Assembly (NCBI RefSeq): GCF_003001995.1
Contig: NZ_PVNB01000010.1
Span: forward strand, 1-64,000
Direction of reading: 5' to 3'
Length of the DNA: 64,000 nucleotides
Origin: Orenia metallireducens
Lineage (GTDB): Bacteria > Bacillota > Halanaerobiia > Halobacteroidales > Halobacteroidaceae
In this document: positions 32,035-40,663 of the stretch, piece after piece
How the letters are laid out: every line of letters starts with the position of its first letter
How positions within the stretch are numbered: the first letter of the stretch is position 1
Notes under the pieces: model-generated
What the model saw: the letters and a program-made list of their open reading frames with translations, nothing else
Told to the model about the DNA's origin: nothing
Databases searched by the model: none
Made by a program: the position numbers and the translations under genes

Positions 32035-33981
32035 ATGAACAAAACAATCGGAGTTATAGCCCACGTCGATGCAGGTAAGACGACATTTTCAGAAGGGCTG
32101 TTATATCATACTAATACAATTAGAGAACTGGGTCGAGTAGATCATCAGAGTTCTTATCTGGATACTCATCAGCTAGAAAAAGAGCGAGGTATCACTATCT
32201 TTTCTGAACAGGCTGTGATGGATTATAAAGGAGATACTTATTATTTAATCGATACCCCTGGTCATGTGGATTTTTCCCCGGAGATGGAAAGAACGATCAT
32301 GGTGATGGATTATGCTATCATCATTGTTAGTGCTGTCGAAGGTGTACAGGGGCATACCGAAACAGTTTGGGAGTTAATAAAGAAGCATCAGATACCAGCC
32401 TTCTTCTTTATTAATAAGATTGATAGAATTGGAGCAGATGTAGAAAGAGTTATGGAAGAAATCAGAGTTAATTTGACTGAAGATGTCTGCCTTCTTAACT
32501 CTTCTGTAAATGAAGACTTGGAGGAAGAGGTAATAGAGTTTGTAGCAGAGAGAAATAATAAACTCTTAGAACTATATCTTGATGGTGACTATAGTAAAGA
32601 AATCTGGTTAAATCAGATAAGAAAAATGATTGAAAAGAACAGATTAGATCTAGCTAGCAGTGGTTCAGCTTTACAGGATCAAGGAGTTATTGAATTTTTT
32701 GATAACTTTCATCAGCTGACAGAAACTAACTATACTGACCAAGATTTTAAAGCAAGAATCTATAAAATAGGTCATGATGATCAGGGGAATAGAATCTCAT
32801 TTATGAAAATATTAGGTGGAAGTATAAATGTTAGAGATGAGCTGAGTTATCTAGCTGGTGATGATGAAATCAGTGAAAAGATAACTCAGCTAAGAGTCTA
32901 CAATGGAGAAAAATATGAAACAGTAGAATCTGCTAGGGCTGGTCAGCTAGTGGGGGTGATGGGATTATCCAAAAGTAGAGCTGGATTGGGGTTAGGAAAT
33001 GTTGATCAAGCACCAGCTTATAATATGATAGCTACTTTAAGATCGAAGGTTATTTTTGATGCTTCAACAAATATCAAGGAAGTCCTAAGAGTTTTCAAGG
33101 TTTTAAATGATGAAGATCCTTCTCTGCAAGTTGCTTGGCAGGAAGAGCTACAGGAGCTTCAGATTAATGTAATGGGACCGATTCAGCTTGAGATATTAAA
33201 GGAAATTGTTAAGGATAGATTTGATTTGAATATAGATTTTGGTGAGCCTGGGATTATCTATAAAGAGACAATCACTGGTGAAGTTTTTGGCTATGGTCAC
33301 TTTGAGCCTCTGAGACATTATGCTGAGGTTCATCTCAAGATCGAGTCAGAAGAGAGAGGGAGTGGGATAGTTTTTGAAAACTTATGCCATGTCGATGCTT
33401 TAAGCAGAGGAAATCAGAATCTGGTTAAGCAGCATATCTTTGAGAAGGGGCACAAAGGCTTACTGACAGGAAGTCCTTTAACTGATCTAAAGATTTCCTT
33501 AATAACAGGAAGAGGACATAATAAGCATACTTCGGGAGGAGATTTTAGAGAAGCTACCTATCGAGCTTTACGACAGGGGCTGGAAAAGGCCGATAATATC
33601 CTCCTTGAACCTTACTATGGCTTTAAGATAAAAGTAGATTTAGATGATCTGGGCAGGGTTTTAGCGGATATTCAGAAGGCTAGTGGCACTTTTGAACCTC
33701 CCAAGATTATAGAAGATAAGGCTATAATTAAAGGGAGAGCCCCTGTAGCTACTTTTATGAATTATCCGACTGAATTATTAGCTTTTACCAGTGGTAAGGG
33801 AATGATAAACTTAACATTTAGTGGCTATGATATTTGCCATAATCAAGAGGAGGTTATTAAGAGAATCAACTATAATAAGGATGCAGATAAGGAGTATAGT
33901 TCATCCTCTATCTTTTGTTCTAAAGGTCAAGGCTATACAGTGCCATGGTATGAAGCAGAGGAGCAGATGCATTGTGGCTAA
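32035..33981 (+). CDS. TetM-like ribosomal protection GTPase
   Basis: This 648-residue EF-G-like GTPase starts at ATG 32035, preceded by AGGAGGT. The G motifs are AHVDAGKTTFSEG (G1), RGITIF (G2), DTPGHVDF (G3) and INKIDR (G4). Domains II-V follow, ending with a C-terminal part (MINLTFSGYDICHNQEE) as in the Tet(M)/TetB(P) translation-factor family. Such proteins remove tetracycline from the ribosome, but clostridial chromosomal relatives often do not confer measurable resistance. The last ~30 residues carry three Cys (IFCSKG, MHCG). Its own short transcript is followed by the terminator at 34106. Confidence 0.85.
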   Translation: MNKTIGVIAHVDAGKTTFSEGLLYHTNTIRELGRVDHQSSYLDTHQLEKERGITIFSEQAVMDYKGDTYYLIDTPGHVDFSPEMERTIMVMDYAIIIVSAVEGVQGHTETVWELIKKHQIPAFFFINKIDRIGADVERVMEEIRVNLTEDVCLLNSSVNEDLEEEVIEFVAERNNKLLELYLDGDYSKEIWLNQIRKMIEKNRLDLASSGSALQDQGVIEFFDNFHQLTETNYTDQDFKARIYKIGHDDQGNRISFMKILGGSINVRDELSYLAGDDEISEKITQLRVYNGEKYETVESARAGQLVGVMGLSKSRAGLGLGNVDQAPAYNMIATLRSKVIFDASTNIKEVLRVFKVLNDEDPSLQVAWQEELQELQINVMGPIQLEILKEIVKDRFDLNIDFGEPGIIYKETITGEVFGYGHFEPLRHYAEVHLKIESEERGSGIVFENLCHVDALSRGNQNLVKQHIFEKGHKGLLTGSPLTDLKISLITGRGHNKHTSGGDFREATYRALRQGLEKADNILLEPYYGFKIKVDLDDLGRVLADIQKASGTFEPPKIIEDKAIIKGRAPVATFMNYPTELLAFTSGKGMINLTFSGYDICHNQEEVIKRINYNKDADKEYSSSSIFCSKGQGYTVPWYEAEEQMHCG

Positions 33982-34040
33982 TGAAAAATTATTCTATAAT
34001 AATATAGAAATAATCGTAAATATTTAAGTAAAAGATAAAG

Positions 34041-34105
34041 AGTAGAAATAGAGAGTAGAAATAGAGAGTAGAAATAGAGAGTAGAAATAGAGAGTAGAAA
34101 TAGAG
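34041..34105 (+). repeat. 13-bp tandem repeat, five copies
   Basis: AGTAGAAATAGAG is repeated five times without variation and ends directly at the terminator stem. Perfect identity suggests recent slippage. Confidence 0.95.
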
Positions 34106-34132
34106 AGCCGGGGTATTTGCCCCGGCTTTTTT
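34106..34132 (+). terminator. strong Rho-independent terminator after the TetM-like gene
   Basis: AGCCGGGG pairs with CCCCGGCT around a short ATTTG loop, followed by T6. It is preceded by the 13-bp repeat array. Confidence 0.95.
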
Positions 34133-34257
34133 ATGTAATAATATATTTTCACAGTTATTTTTGGGATTTTAAAGAACTAAAGTGGAATACTAATTTAAGA
34201 CTAAAGACTAAAGACTAATCAACTAATAATATCGAATTTATTAAGGAGCTGAAATAA

Positions 34258-35154
34258 ATGATACAACCATCATATATAGGTTTATATAAGTCAGGAGAAT
34301 TAGAAGAAAGGGTAGAGAAGGCTTATCAAATATTGGAAGATTGTACTCTCTGCCCCCATCACTGCCATGTTGACCGTAGCAAGGGGGAGCTTGGTTATTG
34401 TAAAACAGGGGATAAGATTAGGATTGCTAGTTTTGGACCGCATTTTGGAGAAGAAGGACCATTAGTTGGTAGTTATGGGTCAGGTACTATCTTTTTTAGT
34501 GGTTGTAACTTAAGGTGTGTTTATTGTCAGAATTATGATATAAGCCAAGTTCCTGCTGGAGATGAGATTGATAAGAAGAAATTAGCTCAAATTATGCTTT
34601 CATTACAGAAACAGGGTTGCCATAATATTAACTTTGTTACTCCAAGCCATATGATTCATGCTCTCTTAGCAGCAATCTTAGAAGGAGTAAAGAAAGGTCT
34701 TAGGATTCCAATTGTTTATAATTCAGGAGGATATGATGACTTAGAGGTATTACAACTCTTAGATGGGGTGGTTGATATCTATATGCCTGATCTTAAATAT
34801 GCTGATGAAGAGACTGGGTTAAAGTATTCAAAGGTTGAAAGATACATGACAATTGTTAAGACTGCTTTAAAGGAGATGCATCGACAGGTAGGAGATTTAC
34901 AGATAAGAGATGGTTTAGCGACCAAAGGATTAATTATTCGTCATTTAATATTACCAGAAAATCTAGCAGGTACTGAAGAGGTTATAAACTTTATTGCTCA
35001 AGAATTATCACCAAATACTTATGTGAATATTATGGAACAATACTACCCAGCATATAAAGCTAAAGAGTATAAGGAACTTAGCCGCTCTATTACCTCAACA
35101 GAGTTTGATTATGCTATAAAGCTTGCCAAAAATGCTGGGCTTAACTTAATTTAG
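34258..35154 (+). CDS. radical SAM protein, PflA-like (AmmeMemoRadiSam-type)
   Basis: This 298-residue protein has the radical SAM cluster motif CNLRCVYCQNYD (CxxxCxxC, around residue 86) preceded by an extra Cys-rich CTLCPHHCHVDR segment (residues ~30-41). This is the pattern of PflA-related proteins such as YqgC/AmrS. GCHNINFVTPSHM follows the family. It should generate a 5'-deoxyadenosyl radical; substrate unknown. Start ATG 34258 after AAGGAG. It stands alone between a terminator and the liv promoter region. Confidence 0.88.
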   Translation: MIQPSYIGLYKSGELEERVEKAYQILEDCTLCPHHCHVDRSKGELGYCKTGDKIRIASFGPHFGEEGPLVGSYGSGTIFFSGCNLRCVYCQNYDISQVPAGDEIDKKKLAQIMLSLQKQGCHNINFVTPSHMIHALLAAILEGVKKGLRIPIVYNSGGYDDLEVLQLLDGVVDIYMPDLKYADEETGLKYSKVERYMTIVKTALKEMHRQVGDLQIRDGLATKGLIIRHLILPENLAGTEEVINFIAQELSPNTYVNIMEQYYPAYKAKEYKELSRSITSTEFDYAIKLAKNAGLNLI

Positions 35155-35500
35155 AATTAAGTATGTTAAGTAAAAAAATTATTAGGAGAAGAGGCTTAGC
35201 AGAGCTAGAAGTAGTACCTAATATTGCTTCTGCTGAAAATGATGAAATTTATATTATGTTGACGTGGGTGTTGTTTTAAATGTCTTATGGAATTGAGAAA
35301 TGTAAGAATCAATTTTAAGAATTCGAATATATTTTACATAAACTTAACACAAAAAGTATTGTTCCAGTATTTTTTAACACAAACTTGACATATAATGATA
35401 AAAGTTATATAATTTCTCTTATAGTTAACATGTAGTTCACATTGACGTTTAGTTAATAATTCTTTAAATTTTTAAAATATATTCAAAAGGAGGGAAAGAT
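35155..35500 (+). other. intergenic region upstream of liv genes
   Basis: A possible 38-codon ORF (35164-35280, MLSKKIIRRRGLAELEVV...) has no ribosome binding site and may be a fragment. The rest is AT-rich and contains the liv promoter at 35385-35413 and a ~90-nt leader. Confidence 0.5.
35385..35413 (+). promoter_or_regulatory. consensus sigma-70/A promoter of the liv operon
   Basis: TTGACA (35385-35390) and TATAAT (35408-35413) are separated by exactly 17 bp, a perfect consensus. The repeated TTAACACAAA upstream could be a regulator site. Confidence 0.85.
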
Positions 35501-36277
35501 ATGCTCAAGGTTAAAGAAGCTGTCAAAGAATTCAATGGATTTAGAGCGGTTAATCGCTGTTCAATAGATGTTCCAGCCAATAAAATTACTGGTTTAATAG
35601 GTCCAAATGGTGCAGGTAAGACTACCTTATTTAATCTGATTTCTGGAGGACTTACGTTAGATACAGGCGAGGTCTGGTTTAATCAAGAACGAATCGATCA
35701 ATTACCAGCCCATAAGATTGTCCATAAGGGATTATATCGTACCTTTCAAATTCCTAGGGCTTTAGAGAAGATGACAACTATCGAAAATCTAATGCTAGTA
35801 CCAGCTAATCAGCTAGGGGAGAAGATTTGGAACTCATGGTTTAGAAATAAACAGGTTAAGGCTGAAGAACAAAAGATTAAGGCTAGGGCAGAGGAGGTTT
35901 TAGGATTTTTAGAGTTGACCCATGTTAAGTATGAACTTGCTGGAAATTTGTCGGTAGGTCAGAAGAAGCTTTTGGAATTGGGAAGGGCTTTAATGTCTGA
36001 TCCAGATATGATTCTACTAGATGAACCAGCAGCAGGAGTCAATCCTACTTTGATGAAAAAAATTGCTGAGAATATTCGTAAGCTCCAGCAACAAGGTAAG
36101 ACCTTCTTGTTAATCGAACATAATATGGATTTAATCATGGATATATGTGATAAGGTGATTGTAATGAATAATGGCGAGCATTTAATTGAGGGAACACCTC
36201 AGGAGGTTCGCAATAATAAAGAGGTTTTAGAAGCCTATCTTGGTGTAGAGGAGGGTCACAATGATATTGCAGGTTAA
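35501..36277 (+). CDS. livG: branched-chain amino acid ABC transporter ATP-binding protein LivG
   Basis: This 258-residue ATPase has Walker A GPNGAGKTTLFNLISGG, the LivG-type Q-loop region KGLYRTFQIPRALEKM, signature LSVGQKKLLELGRAL and Walker B MILLDEPAAGVNP. It energises uptake of leucine, isoleucine or valine, or a related ligand. The ribosome binding site is AGGAGGGA. Overlaps the start of livF by 17 nt in the same operon order (G, F, H, M), with the binding protein following separately. Confidence 0.92.
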   Translation: MLKVKEAVKEFNGFRAVNRCSIDVPANKITGLIGPNGAGKTTLFNLISGGLTLDTGEVWFNQERIDQLPAHKIVHKGLYRTFQIPRALEKMTTIENLMLVPANQLGEKIWNSWFRNKQVKAEEQKIKARAEEVLGFLELTHVKYELAGNLSVGQKKLLELGRALMSDPDMILLDEPAAGVNPTLMKKIAENIRKLQQQGKTFLLIEHNMDLIMDICDKVIVMNNGEHLIEGTPQEVRNNKEVLEAYLGVEEGHNDIAG

Positions 36278-36965
36278 GGATGTAGTCTCTGGCTATGGAG
36301 ATATGGATATCCTCCATGGAATCTCTATAGAGGTCAATCAAGGGGAGATTGTTTCTATTGTCGGTCCCAATGGCTCAGGTAAATCAACTACCCTGAAGAC
36401 AATCTTTGGTTTAGTCAATTTAAAGCAAGGAGAGGTTCTTTATTATGGTGATTCAATCAATCAAAATACCCCAGATCAGCTAGTAGGATTAGGATTATCC
36501 TTTGTACCCCAAAGTGATAATGTCTTTCCTTCATTGACAGTCCATGAGAATCTGGAGATGGGGGCTTTTATAAGTAAGACCAATAAGAAGTATAGATTTG
36601 ATTTAATCTATGATCTCTTTCCACCATTAAAGGAGAAGAGAAAGACCCAGGCTGGTAACTTAAGTGGTGGGCAAAGGCAGATGGTAGCCTTTGGGCGAGC
36701 CTTGATTATGGAGCCTGAGCTACTCTTATTAGATGAACCAACAGCTGGTTTATCACCACTTTATATCGATATGATCTTAGAAAAGGTGGCTGAGATAAAT
36801 AAGGAAACTGGAGTATCAGTTCTAATGGTAGAGCAGAATGCTAAGAAGGCTTTAAAGATGTCAGATAGAGGATATGTCTTGGCAGCTGGACAGAAGAAGT
36901 ATGAAGATACAGGGCAAGCTTTATTAAATAATGAAGAGGTAGCACAACTTTTCCTTGGGGGGTGA
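36261..36965 (+). CDS. livF: branched-chain amino acid ABC transporter ATP-binding protein LivF
   Basis: This 234-residue second ATPase of the importer has Walker A GPNGSGKSTTLKTIFG, Q-loop FVPQSDNVF, signature LSGGQRQMVAFGRAL and Walker B LLLLDEPTAGLSP. The start follows GAGGAGGGT within the livG 3' end. The stop TGA overlaps the ATG of livH. Confidence 0.93.
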   Translation: MILQVKDVVSGYGDMDILHGISIEVNQGEIVSIVGPNGSGKSTTLKTIFGLVNLKQGEVLYYGDSINQNTPDQLVGLGLSFVPQSDNVFPSLTVHENLEMGAFISKTNKKYRFDLIYDLFPPLKEKRKTQAGNLSGGQRQMVAFGRALIMEPELLLLDEPTAGLSPLYIDMILEKVAEINKETGVSVLMVEQNAKKALKMSDRGYVLAAGQKKYEDTGQALLNNEEVAQLFLGG

Positions 36966-37828
36966 TGGTATTGTTATTACAATTAATCAGTAATGGGATT
37001 ATCTTAGGATGTATAATTGCTTTAGGTTCGATTGGTTTATCATTATTATATGGAATTTTAAAGTTTGGTAACTTTGCTCATGGTGATATGATGACTTTAG
37101 GGGCATATTTTGCTTTTTTATTTAAGGTACAATTGGGGATGCCAATGTGGGCAGCTTTTGTGCTGGCAATGGCTCTAACAGCATTTGTGGCTATTATTGT
37201 AGATCAGATTATCTATAAGTCATTAAGAAAGAGTGACTCGATCATACTCCTAATCGGTTCAGTAGGTATTGCCTTGATTTTAAGGAACTTTATCCAATTA
37301 ATCTGGGGACCACAGAATCACTTTTATGATAAAGGGATTCAGATGCCTATCAAATTAGGTTTAGGTGTTAGAGTCAAACCAAATCAGATTTTAATCTTAG
37401 TGGTGACAGTAGCTTTGGTAATCTTGGCACATTTATTCTTAAGGAAAACTAAGATGGGAAAAGCAATGAGAGCAATGTCTGATAATATGGATTTGGCTAA
37501 AGTAACAGGAATCAATACTGAGCAGGTCATCAAATGGACTTGGGTTTTAGGTGCAGTGTTGACAGCTGCAGCAGGAATCTTATTAGGAATCGATACTCAT
37601 CTATCACCTAGTATGGGGTGGAATTTACTGTTACCTTTATTTGCTGCAACTATCTTAGGAGGGATAGGTAGTCCCTATGGAGCTATGCTAGGTGGTTTAG
37701 TGATAGGAGTTTCTCAGGAACTTTCTACATTGATTATTCCTCCAACTTATAAACCAGGTGTTGCCTTTCTGATTATGTTACTGATGTTATTAATCAAGCC
37801 AACTGGTCTGATGGGAAGGAGTGTTTAA
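36965..37828 (+). CDS. livH: branched-chain amino acid ABC transporter permease LivH
   Basis: This ~287-residue inner-membrane permease starts at ATG 36965 (or GTG 36962), overlapping the livF stop. Family segments are YGILKFGNFAHGDMMTLGAY near the N-terminus and AAGILLGIDTHLSPSMGW, with the coupling-region FAATILGGIGSPYGA. About eight hydrophobic helices. Pairs with LivM. Confidence 0.93.
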   Translation: MVLLLQLISNGIILGCIIALGSIGLSLLYGILKFGNFAHGDMMTLGAYFAFLFKVQLGMPMWAAFVLAMALTAFVAIIVDQIIYKSLRKSDSIILLIGSVGIALILRNFIQLIWGPQNHFYDKGIQMPIKLGLGVRVKPNQILILVVTVALVILAHLFLRKTKMGKAMRAMSDNMDLAKVTGINTEQVIKWTWVLGAVLTAAAGILLGIDTHLSPSMGWNLLLPLFAATILGGIGSPYGAMLGGLVIGVSQELSTLIIPPTYKPGVAFLIMLLMLLIKPTGLMGRSV

Positions 37829-37830
37829 CT

Positions 37831-38763
37831 ATGATATCCTATTTAATCTTCTTTTTAATTATCTGTGGTATTTATGGGATTATGACCTTAGGATTGAACC
37901 TACAATGGGGCTATACAGGTCTATTTAATATAGGAGTTGCTGGATTTTGGGCAGTGGGGGCTTATACCTCAGCTATTTTGACTAAACCACCAGTCCCAGA
38001 GCATTTAGGAGGCTTTAATCTACCTTTTATTGTTGGGATTTTGGCAGCTGCTGTAGTCAGTGGAATAATAGCCTTTTTAATTGGGATTCCTACCTTACGC
38101 TTACGTGAAGATTATTTAGCGATTGCTACAATTGGCATAGCTGAGATCATCCGTTTAATTGTTAAAAATGAAGAGTGGTTGACCAATGGAGTAAGGGGTA
38201 TCTCAGGTATTCCCAAACCTTTTCACTCACTGTTAGGTAATGCTTATAACTTCTTCTATCTTATCTTGGTAATAGTGGTTTTAGCGATAATCTATTTTAT
38301 CATTCAACGCGGGATTCAATCTCCCTGGGGTAGAGTCTTGCGGGCTATTCGTGAGGATGAAGAGGTGGCTACAACTGCTGGAAAGGATGTCTTTCGTTAT
38401 CGTTTAGAATCTTTGATCTTAGGAGCGATGATTATGGGAGTAGGTGGAGCGATCTATGCTCATTTCACTTCTTTTATCAGCCCGGAAGCCTTTAAACCGA
38501 TGCAAGGAACCTTTCTAGTCTGGGTAATGTTGATTATAGGCGGTAGTGGCAATAGTCTAGGTGCTTTGCTAGGGGCATTAATCACTTGGAGTATCTGGTC
38601 AGGTACAGAGATTTTAACTTCATTTCTACCCTCAGCAATTACAACTCAAGCTGCAGCCTTTAGAGTTATTTTAATTGGAGTACTATTAGAGGTAGTCTTG
38701 TTGACTAAACCAGAAGGATTATTGGGGGAAGATCCTCATGTTTCATCAGTACTTAAAGAGTAG
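37831..38763 (+). CDS. livM: branched-chain amino acid ABC transporter permease LivM
   Basis: This 310-residue permease begins 2 nt after livH. Family motifs are MTLGLNLQWGYTGLFNIGVA, GIPTLRLREDYLAIATIGIAE, LRAIREDEEVATTAGKD and WVMLIIGGSGNSLGALLGA. About eight to nine transmembrane helices. The last gene before a hairpin-rich gap; livK follows after 329 nt with its own ribosome binding site. Confidence 0.93.
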   Translation: MISYLIFFLIICGIYGIMTLGLNLQWGYTGLFNIGVAGFWAVGAYTSAILTKPPVPEHLGGFNLPFIVGILAAAVVSGIIAFLIGIPTLRLREDYLAIATIGIAEIIRLIVKNEEWLTNGVRGISGIPKPFHSLLGNAYNFFYLILVIVVLAIIYFIIQRGIQSPWGRVLRAIREDEEVATTAGKDVFRYRLESLILGAMIMGVGGAIYAHFTSFISPEAFKPMQGTFLVWVMLIIGGSGNSLGALLGALITWSIWSGTEILTSFLPSAITTQAAAFRVILIGVLLEVVLLTKPEGLLGEDPHVSSVLKE

Positions 38764-38830
38764 AGTTTTTTCTATTATTTTAATCTGTGCTGTTAATTGA
38801 TACTTTTACTTTATTATTGAAAATATTTTT

Positions 38831-38884
38831 CGGGAAAGCTTATCAGCTTTTTTCCCGAGTGACTTTTAGCATTGCCCTAAAAGT
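38831..38884 (+). terminator. tandem hairpins between livM and livK
   Basis: CGGGAAAGCT pairs with AGCTTTTTTCCCG (38831-38857), followed by ACTTTTAG pairing with CTAAAAGT (38862-38884). The first carries a T-run in its 3' arm instead of after it. They may attenuate transcription or protect the upstream mRNA. The rest of the gap 38764-39092 shows no gene. Confidence 0.5.
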
Positions 38885-39092
38885 AACCAAAAGGTCTAGA
38901 AAAAAATTAAACTCACTCAGCAAGCAATATAATGAATAATATCATTTGTTAGATTCTTTAATAATTAAAATTTGATTTAATCTAAATTTTCTGTTCAATT
39001 TTTGCTTCGTTCAAACATTAATTTTTTTCACCTTTAAAAAGCTTAACTATTAATTATCAACTATCAACTGATTTAAAAAGGAGGAGTTTCTA

Positions 39093-40352
39093 ATGTTTAA
39101 GAAGAGAAAATTCATTTTATCAATAATATTATCTTTGGTGTTAGCTTTATTATTGACTGCTTGTGGAGGTAATGTAGAGAAGACAGCCAAGAAAGAGGAA
39201 GCAACAAGTAAAGAGGTTATTAAAGTAGGTACTTTGGTTCCCTTAACAGGTGGCTTAGCTTCTTATGGTCAGTTCTGTCAGCAAGCGACTATCTTAGCTG
39301 AAGAGTTGATCAATGAGCAAGGAGGTTTACTTGATGGTAAGAAGTTAAAGTTAGTACACATGGATACTCAAACTAATCCTCAAGCGGGAGTTGATGCAGC
39401 TCAAAAGTTAGTTTCAATCAATAATGTACCAGCCTTTGTAGGTGCTTTATCTAGTGGAGTAAGTATTCCAGTAGCTGAGAGTGTAGCAGTACCTAACCAA
39501 GTTGTTCAAATCTCTCCTTCATCTACTTCACCAGTCATTACAGGCTTAGATGATAATGATTTTGTCTTTAGAACTGTACCATCAGATAGCTTACAAGGTA
39601 TTGTAGCTGGAGATTTAGCAGTTGATCTAGGTTATAAGAAGATGGCGATTATTTATGTTAACAATGACTATGGTAAAGGTTTATCAGAAGCAGTTACAGC
39701 AGAGTTTGAACAGAAAAGTGGAACAATAACTTCATCTATTGGATTTGAGCCAAATAAGGCTTCTTATCGTGGGGAATTACAGAAAGCTGCTGAAGGTGAT
39801 CCAGAAGTCTTATACTTGATTGCTTATACCGATGATGGAGGGACTACTATCATTCGTCAATCCTTAGAAGGAGGATTCTTTGATAAATTCTTATTCTCTG
39901 ATGGTTTAAAGGCTCCTGAAGTTGCTGAGGGAATTGAAAAGTATTTAGAAGGTACTTATGGAACTGCTCCAACCTCTATGCCAGGTGGAAATGGACCAGA
40001 GTTATTTAAGGCAGCTTATAAAAAAGAGTTTGGTAAAATACCTCCAAAACCTTATATGGATACTTCTTATGATGCTACCTTTGTGATAGCTTTAGGGATA
40101 GAGAAGGCTGGAAAAGCTGATGGTCCTGCTATTCAAAAGGCACTTAGAGAATTATTATCTTTAGATGGTGTTCCAGTAACAGTTAATGAATGGTCAAAGG
40201 CTAAGCAGCTGATTAAAGAAGGAAAGAAGATTAGATATGAAGGGGCTAGTGGACCAGTCTTCTTCAATGAGGCAGGAGATGTACAAGGTGCCATTGGTAT
40301 CTGGAAGATAAGTAATGGAGATATTGTTAGTGAAGATGTAATAGTAAAATAA
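39093..40352 (+). CDS. livK: branched-chain amino acid ABC transporter substrate-binding lipoprotein LivK
   Basis: This 419-residue periplasmic binding protein has an N-terminal signal with lipobox LLTACGG (Cys at residue ~24), so the mature protein is lipid-anchored. The type I binding-protein fold shows IKVGTLVPLTGGLASYGQF, INEQGGLLDGKKLKL, and DTQTNPQAGVDAAQKL. Ligand is a branched-chain amino acid or related molecule. The ribosome binding site is AAGGAGGAG. Followed by a terminator. Confidence 0.93.
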   Translation: MFKKRKFILSIILSLVLALLLTACGGNVEKTAKKEEATSKEVIKVGTLVPLTGGLASYGQFCQQATILAEELINEQGGLLDGKKLKLVHMDTQTNPQAGVDAAQKLVSINNVPAFVGALSSGVSIPVAESVAVPNQVVQISPSSTSPVITGLDDNDFVFRTVPSDSLQGIVAGDLAVDLGYKKMAIIYVNNDYGKGLSEAVTAEFEQKSGTITSSIGFEPNKASYRGELQKAAEGDPEVLYLIAYTDDGGTTIIRQSLEGGFFDKFLFSDGLKAPEVAEGIEKYLEGTYGTAPTSMPGGNGPELFKAAYKKEFGKIPPKPYMDTSYDATFVIALGIEKAGKADGPAIQKALRELLSLDGVPVTVNEWSKAKQLIKEGKKIRYEGASGPVFFNEAGDVQGAIGIWKISNGDIVSEDVIVK

Positions 40353-40362
40353 ACTAACTGCT

Positions 40363-40391
40363 AAAGACCGAGCAAATGCTCGGTCTTTATT
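40363..40391 (+). terminator. Rho-independent terminator after livK
   Basis: AAAGACCGAGCA pairs with TGCTCGGTCTTT around two bases, followed by ATTT. It ends the liv unit. The following ~270 nt (to 40663) hold no gene, only AT-rich leader sequence. Confidence 0.9.
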
Positions 40392-40663
40392 TAGTGGAGA
40401 TAAAAGGATTTTTATTAAGGTGATTTTAAATAAAGCTATCATTTAATATAATACTTAAATTTACTAATTATCTCTAATTAATGTTTTATAATTAATTAGA
40501 CATTGTTAGGATATGTTGATATAATTATTTTGTTATGTTAGTATTTTGGTATCGATGGAATTTATTAAAAATTTAAATTTAGCTAGAGATCCTTCTTATC
40601 TACTTGTGATTTATAGCTGGATTTAACTTTAATAATTATATTTAAAAATGAAAGGAGAAAATT

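Noticed and set aside
32035-33981. Housekeeping elongation factor G
   Set aside because: The G-domain and C-terminal end follow the TetM/TetB(P) pattern and it lacks the usual EF-G neighbours (rpsL, rpsG, tuf).
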